DNA of 64,000 nucleotides, from positions 62,001 through 126,000 of the forward strand of contig JACJZP010000004.1 in assembly GCA_020635535.1 (NCBI GenBank). Direction: 5' to 3'. Under the pieces are notes generated by a model. The model was not told the origin of the DNA and searched no databases. It saw only the letters and a program-made list of their open reading frames with translations. Made by a program: the position numbers and the translations under genes. The stretch comes from Flavobacteriales bacterium. Lineage in GTDB: Bacteria > Bacteroidota > Bacteroidia > UBA10329. Positions 59,914 to 64,000 of the stretch are shown here, in pieces (the first letter of the stretch is position 1; each line of letters starts with the position of its first letter).

Positions 59914-61146
59914 TCAGTTCAACGAGATATTGAACCGATCGATGTATTCCTTAAATCGCTCCTTAATGGCTTCCTCATCCAGCCCGTAATGATCAGCTGT
60001 ATATTTATGCTTACCGCGGTCATCCGGTCGGTCTGTCGTCAGATATTCCTTCATCTTTTGCTCATCAACAGGTGTGAGCCCGAAATGCGATGTGATGCGA
60101 TTCACCGCTTCGACAGGTTCATTCAAAAGCGTTCTGAAATTCACATCCAAGAACCGATCCTCTCCTACTCGTTCTCGCACAGCCAAAGCCCTTTCAATCC
60201 CTTGCTTGAATCGGTCTTCAATGTATGGACCCATTTCCTTAGGGTCGAACTCTCCATACAACAATCGCCAATTCAAAGAAGCCAAACTGCAATAGCTCGG
60301 TATGCTTTTGCTCGGGTCTCGGTGTGTCCAAACAATGCAGGCATCTGGAAACACATCAAGTAAGGCATCCAAATGCCACATATGATCGGGACATTTAAGG
60401 ATGAGTTTTTGGTTGGGAAGCCTTGAGACTATGATCTGAAGAAACTTCTTGTACTCCTGATATGCTGACCGCAGATCATGACCCAAGATCCACTCACCGT
60501 ACCCCGGCCAACGACCTGTCATATCCCAATTGGGAACAACAAATTGCGGGATAAACAATGACCAGCATTCTTCAAGCGAATCATATCTCACCTCATGAAT
60601 GAACTTCATTTCGGGCACAACAAAGTTGGCAACCGCCAATCTTGTTTTGGTAATGAACTGACGCTTTTTCACATCCTTGATAGGATCGGAATGAACCGGA
60701 ACAGGATTGGTCAATTCCCAGAATTCAAGCGCCCGTCTGTCTTCGCCCAAATGCATCAGATTCTGAAGTAATGTTGTTCCTGTTCGAGGAAACCCTACAA
60801 TGAAAACCGGTCGTTCAATCTGTATGTCCGCAACTTCCGGATGTTGTTTGAAATACTCCACCATCCGAAGTCTGTTCGACAGAGCATCGACCCCGAATCC
60901 TGTTGAAGAGAATTTTCCGAAATCTGTTACGGGAGAACTATTAACAGCCTTTACCAACTGTTTCATCCCCTCTAAATGCATTCCAGAGCCGGCATCTTTA
61001 AAACCCGTTCTGCGCTGAGCCTTTTTGGTAATTGACTCCACACTGAGTTCGGCAGGAGTAATCCCTATCGGTTGTGCCCAACGAATTAACGTATTAAGCA
61101 TGCGCATGGCCCAACTGTATGAATTCTCTCTTACCCTTTTCGCCAT
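59914..61146 (-). CDS. Sulfotransferase, large family member
   Basis: 410 residues. The PAPS loop is RPVFIVGFPRTGTTLLQNLMHL near residue 113, and the 3'-phosphate strand is ACIVWTHRDPSKSIPSYCSLASL near 280. KLILKCPDHMWHLDAL and FRTLLNEPVEAVNRITSHFGL follow. This is the longer Sulfotransferase_3 type, different in plan from the two short sulfotransferases earlier in the cluster. It begins the minus-strand operon with ACP, KAS III, GT2 and GNAT. The acceptor is unknown. Confidence 0.9.
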   Translation of the reverse strand: MAKRVRENSYSWAMRMLNTLIRWAQPIGITPAELSVESITKKAQRRTGFKDAGSGMHLEGMKQLVKAVNSSPVTDFGKFSSTGFGVDALSNRLRMVEYFKQHPEVADIQIERPVFIVGFPRTGTTLLQNLMHLGEDRRALEFWELTNPVPVHSDPIKDVKKRQFITKTRLAVANFVVPEMKFIHEVRYDSLEECWSLFIPQFVVPNWDMTGRWPGYGEWILGHDLRSAYQEYKKFLQIIVSRLPNQKLILKCPDHMWHLDALLDVFPDACIVWTHRDPSKSIPSYCSLASLNWRLLYGEFDPKEMGPYIEDRFKQGIERALAVRERVGEDRFLDVNFRTLLNEPVEAVNRITSHFGLTPVDEQKMKEYLTTDRPDDRGKHKYTADHYGLDEEAIKERFKEYIDRFNISLN

Positions 61147-61231
61147 TTCAGGCTCTTTTAACGGACGCGCAAGGTATTGAATCTACTGTTTTGAGACCTG
61201 CCGCCCGATTACGGTATTTTCGCGGTTCAAT

Positions 61232-62704
61232 ATGAAAGGACAACAGGCTGTTTCTGCCGGACACGAAGTAACCCTTGAAGTAGCCAAGGAAATTCTCCTT
61301 GGAGGCGGCAACGCATTCGATGCAAGCGTAGCCGCGGGCTTTGCCATGTTCATTACTGAACCTTGTATGGCTTCGGCAGGTGCTGGTGGTTTTGCCATGT
61401 GCCACAAGGCTGGAGAAGCACCTTTGATGCTTGATTTCTTTGCTCAGACGCCACAGCAAAAACCCATTCTTGAAAAACGCGACTTCTACCCCATTCATGT
61501 CAATTTTGGGATTGAAGTAGAGACTTTCCACGTTGGTTTGGCCTCGGCCGCAGTTCCTGGAACCATTGCAGGGCTTTATTCCATGCATCGAAAATTCGGC
61601 ACCATTCCCATGGATGTGCTGTTGCAACCAGCTATGGAACTGGCTAAAACAGGTGTCGTACTGAACACATTCCAAGGAATCGACCTTGAACTGCTTGAGG
61701 TGATTTTCCGAGTTGACCCATCCGTTAGGGAAGTCTTCTTTACCAATGATGTCATCAAAAAAGAAGGCGAACTTCTTCACATGCCGCATTTCGGCAGCTT
61801 CTTAGATTTCCTGAATCATGAAGGTGAAAAGGGATTTTATAAGGGTGAGATAAGCCAAATTGTTGCCAATGCTTCCGTTGAACGTGGCGGTTATCTCCGA
61901 AGGAATGACTTCGAGAATTACAGCGCCAAATGGCGAAAACCGCTTAACATTCCGTGGCACAACCAAGAACTTTATTTGCCAAACGGCCCAAGTTTAGGAG
62001 GTGCAATAATGGCACTGATCTTTGGCTATCTGGACATTTTCGATGGGGACTGGGTAAAAACCATTGCGCAGGTGAAAAGTCGATACCAGCATCCGAGAGA
62101 CATCTGTAAACGATTGGAAACGCTGCATCCGGAACTTGACTTTCATATGAAAGGCCCAGAAATTTCCACAAAAGGCACTTCACACTTCAACGTGGTTGAT
62201 AAATGGGGAAATGCGGTGAGCTACACCACTTCGCTGGGCGAAGGCAGCGGGTATTTCATCCCAGGTACAGACATGCAACTGAACAACATGATGGGCGAAT
62301 CATTCCTGCTGCCTGATGGTTTTCATTCTTGGACGCCCGATGTTAGGCTCAATTCGATGATGACACCAACTATGGTGCTTGATGGTGATGGAAAGTTTAG
62401 CTATGCAGGCGGTTCTGGCGGTGCAGGAAGAATTCCGTTCATGATTGCGCAGGTTGTAAAAGCCTTGTTTGATGAAAAGTTGAGTTTGGAGGAAGCCACG
62501 CAGAAAGCGCGTATTCATGTACAAGAAGATGTGTTGCATTTTGAAAAAGGTGCTTTACTGAATGCGGATGGCTTCGAAAAAATCAAAGAATGGGATTACG
62601 AATCGCTTTTCTTCGGTGGCGTTCATTCGGTTTTCCGTGGAAAAGACGGGCACTTAGAAGCTGCAGGAGATTCGCGGAGATATGGCGTATCAGAGGTTTT
62701 CTGA
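61232..62704 (+). CDS. Gamma-glutamyltransferase-family Ntn hydrolase, atypical
   Basis: 490 residues, with no signal peptide, so probably cytoplasmic, unlike most GGTs. GGGNAFDASVAAGFAMFITEP and ASAGAGGFAMCH match the N-terminal block. The autoprocessing threonine is in STKGTSHFNVVDKWGNAVSYT near residue 313, so maturation into two chains is likely. However the D-x-R-E motif that binds the glutamate alpha-carboxyl in classical GGT (DYREMAP) reads DFFAQTPQQ here, so the substrate may not be gamma-glutamyl. No adjacent gene suggests its substrate. TATTTTCG before the start resembles a weak -7 box. Confidence 0.82.
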   Translation: MKGQQAVSAGHEVTLEVAKEILLGGGNAFDASVAAGFAMFITEPCMASAGAGGFAMCHKAGEAPLMLDFFAQTPQQKPILEKRDFYPIHVNFGIEVETFHVGLASAAVPGTIAGLYSMHRKFGTIPMDVLLQPAMELAKTGVVLNTFQGIDLELLEVIFRVDPSVREVFFTNDVIKKEGELLHMPHFGSFLDFLNHEGEKGFYKGEISQIVANASVERGGYLRRNDFENYSAKWRKPLNIPWHNQELYLPNGPSLGGAIMALIFGYLDIFDGDWVKTIAQVKSRYQHPRDICKRLETLHPELDFHMKGPEISTKGTSHFNVVDKWGNAVSYTTSLGEGSGYFIPGTDMQLNNMMGESFLLPDGFHSWTPDVRLNSMMTPTMVLDGDGKFSYAGGSGGAGRIPFMIAQVVKALFDEKLSLEEATQKARIHVQEDVLHFEKGALLNADGFEKIKEWDYESLFFGGVHSVFRGKDGHLEAAGDSRRYGVSEVF

Positions 62705-64000
62705 TCAGTTGATCTTCAAAATTCTTCCCTCAAATGGCTCAAGTTCTTCTTTCAATTCGGTACGCGAGGTTGAAAACAGAATCTTTCCTGAAACATCTTT
62801 CAACTTGACCTGATTGCTGGAGAAATTCAACAACACAAGGAATTTCTCGCTTTCCAGTTCTCGATAAAATGCCAAGACTTTTGAGCTACAATGTTCATCA
62901 TCTAAGGTGAGTTCTCCCTTTTCCAAAACCACATTTTCATTTCGGGTCTTGAGAAGCTGCTTGTAACAACTCAGTAAAGAGTTTGGGTCTTCAGACTCGG
63001 TCTTAACGTTCTTTTTACCGAAGTTTTCATTCACCGGCAACCAAGGTGTTCCTGACGTAAAACCTGCATTTTCCGTAGTGTCCCATTGCATTGGAGTTCT
63101 GCATTCATCACGGTTGAGCGACTGTCCTGTCCAATTGACCATGAACTGCGGAATGCTTTTGTACCGTTGCGCAAGCGGATCCAAACCTGTTTTGAGTGGT
63201 AGTGTTGGCTTCTCAATGCCAATTTCCTCTCCATAATAGGTGAACGGAATTCCGCGTACTGTAAACTGTAGCAATGCCATCAACTTGGCTTTCCGAACAT
63301 CGTTTCCTAACGGGGTAATGCTTCGTCTTCTATCGTGATTACTGAAAACGTAAGTTGGCACGAAAGGCATTGGAAAATTCTCCTCGAAATGTTCGATGGT
63401 CTTGCGCCACTTTTTGGCTTTGAAGGGCGTGGAAAGCGTTTGAAAAAGGAAGATGGTGTGCAATCCATTCTTGTCATCGTAAGAACAGAATTTCTTCGTG
63501 GTTTCCACATCTCCGAAAACCTCCCCGACCATGAACCGTTCTGGATTCTGGAATGAGTCCACGACAGCTCTGAGCTCCGTTGCAAAGCGGAAACTACCTT
63601 CTTGATTCACGTTGTATTTCATTTTCTGAAAGAAGCCATCAGGCGTTTCCTCAGACGGAATGATGCGCAAACTCGCTGGGTTGTTCTGAAATGAAGTGTC
63701 CTCATAAATGGAATTGAAAATGTCAAGCCGAAATCCGTCAACACCTTTGGAGAGCCAAAAGCGCGCCACGTCCAGCATAGCTTTTTTCACCTCAGGATTA
63801 CTGTAGTTGAGGTCTGGTTGAAACTCAAGAAATGATGCCCAATAGAACTGTTTTCTACCCTCATGCCAATGCCAACCACTGCCACCAATAGTAGCTTTCC
63901 AGTTGTTTGGTGGCTTCCGCCCATCCTTTCCTGTTCCGTCTTTCCACACATACCAATCAGCTTTTGGATTGTCTTTGCTTGAGGCCGATTCTTTGAACCA
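62705..64000 (-). CDS. GH13 alpha-glucosidase (oligo-1,6-glucosidase type), 5' end beyond the window
   Basis: The frame is open through base 64000; about 431 residues are visible and the N-terminal part is missing. The catalytic regions are VDGFRLDIFNSI (region II, nucleophile Asp), MVGEVFGD (region III, general acid Glu) and VFSNHDRRR (region IV, NHD). PFTYYGEEIGIEKP and GLDPLAQRYKSI belong to the (alpha/beta)8 barrel and loops. The small C-terminal domain VLLNFSSNQVKL is complete. It should hydrolyse alpha-1,4 or alpha-1,6 glucosides of maltodextrins or isomaltose. Its stop lies immediately beside the stop of the GGT gene. Confidence 0.92.
   Translation of the reverse strand, partial: WFKESASSKDNPKADWYVWKDGTGKDGRKPPNNWKATIGGSGWHWHEGRKQFYWASFLEFQPDLNYSNPEVKKAMLDVARFWLSKGVDGFRLDIFNSIYEDTSFQNNPASLRIIPSEETPDGFFQKMKYNVNQEGSFRFATELRAVVDSFQNPERFMVGEVFGDVETTKKFCSYDDKNGLHTIFLFQTLSTPFKAKKWRKTIEHFEENFPMPFVPTYVFSNHDRRRSITPLGNDVRKAKLMALLQFTVRGIPFTYYGEEIGIEKPTLPLKTGLDPLAQRYKSIPQFMVNWTGQSLNRDECRTPMQWDTTENAGFTSGTPWLPVNENFGKKNVKTESEDPNSLLSCYKQLLKTRNENVVLEKGELTLDDEHCSSKVLAFYRELESEKFLVLLNFSSNQVKLKDVSGKILFSTSRTELKEELEPFEGRILKIN

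Noticed and set aside
61148..61789. Minus-strand open frame (213 aa) opposite the GGT homologue
   Set aside because: It is a shadow of the conserved GGT N-terminal region, without motifs, although it would abut the sulfotransferase gene.

Overview
The window comes from a member of the Bacteroidota, most likely a marine or aquatic Flavobacteriales-type bacterium. The evidence is: the type IX secretion (T9SS) outer-membrane protein PorT next to ubiE, three large secreted proteins ending in T9SS type A sorting domains, TAnnTTTG-type -7 promoter boxes just upstream of start codons, weak Shine-Dalgarno sequences, and many SPII lipoproteins. No rRNA, tRNA or CRISPR was recognised. Most products are assigned by recognising motifs in the translations; no database search was run.

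Region 1 (1-31918) is core chromosome: an SDR39U1-type epimerase fragment, a DUF4397 T9SS substrate, a COG2509 flavoprotein, ubiE-porT, hisS, ettA, a squalene-cyclase-repeat protein, an AllA-like cupin, a SIMPL protein, an Amt ammonium channel, a UbiA/MqnP-type prenyltransferase with a GNAT, T9SS-exported proteins, an AddB-like nuclease, a truncated globin, mscL and the tetrapyrrole genes hemA-hemC-hemD. Genes are tightly packed. Several use TTG or GTG starts overlapping the preceding stop codon, and several convergent pairs overlap at their 3' ends.

Region 2 (about 31919-36270) is the most unusual part. After a 471-bp gene-free stretch full of AGACGC-type repeats come six small same-strand genes. 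From the first to the last they are separated by palindromic sites laid out like integron attC sites (outer GCCCAAC-type and GTTGGGY-type boxes, an inner imperfect stem, variable loops). Each gene fills one unit, and in the clearest cases the 5' end of a unit pairs with the box at its own 3' end, as expected for excisable cassettes. No integron integrase lies in the window, so this looks like a cassette array without an integrase (CALIN-like).

Region 3 (36269-38854) returns to ordinary genes: DUF502, MmcQ/YjbR, a cyclase-family hydrolase and a DNA/RNA non-specific endonuclease.

Region 4 (38977-61146) is a surface-glycan cluster: a TMTC-like TPR membrane protein, a UDP-sugar dehydrogenase, three tandem paralogues of an unusual glycosyltransferase-like family, an SGNH protein, an HTTM-like membrane protein, a UbiA-type prenyltransferase, three sulfotransferases (two a fresh tandem duplication), two methyltransferases, a Wzt/Wzm-type ABC exporter, further transferases, and an acyl module (ACP, KAS III, GNAT). 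Together they suggest a sulfated, methylated and possibly acylated polysaccharide exported by an ABC transporter.

The window closes with a gamma-glutamyltransferase homologue that lacks the usual glutamate-binding arginine motif and a GH13 glucosidase running off the right edge.
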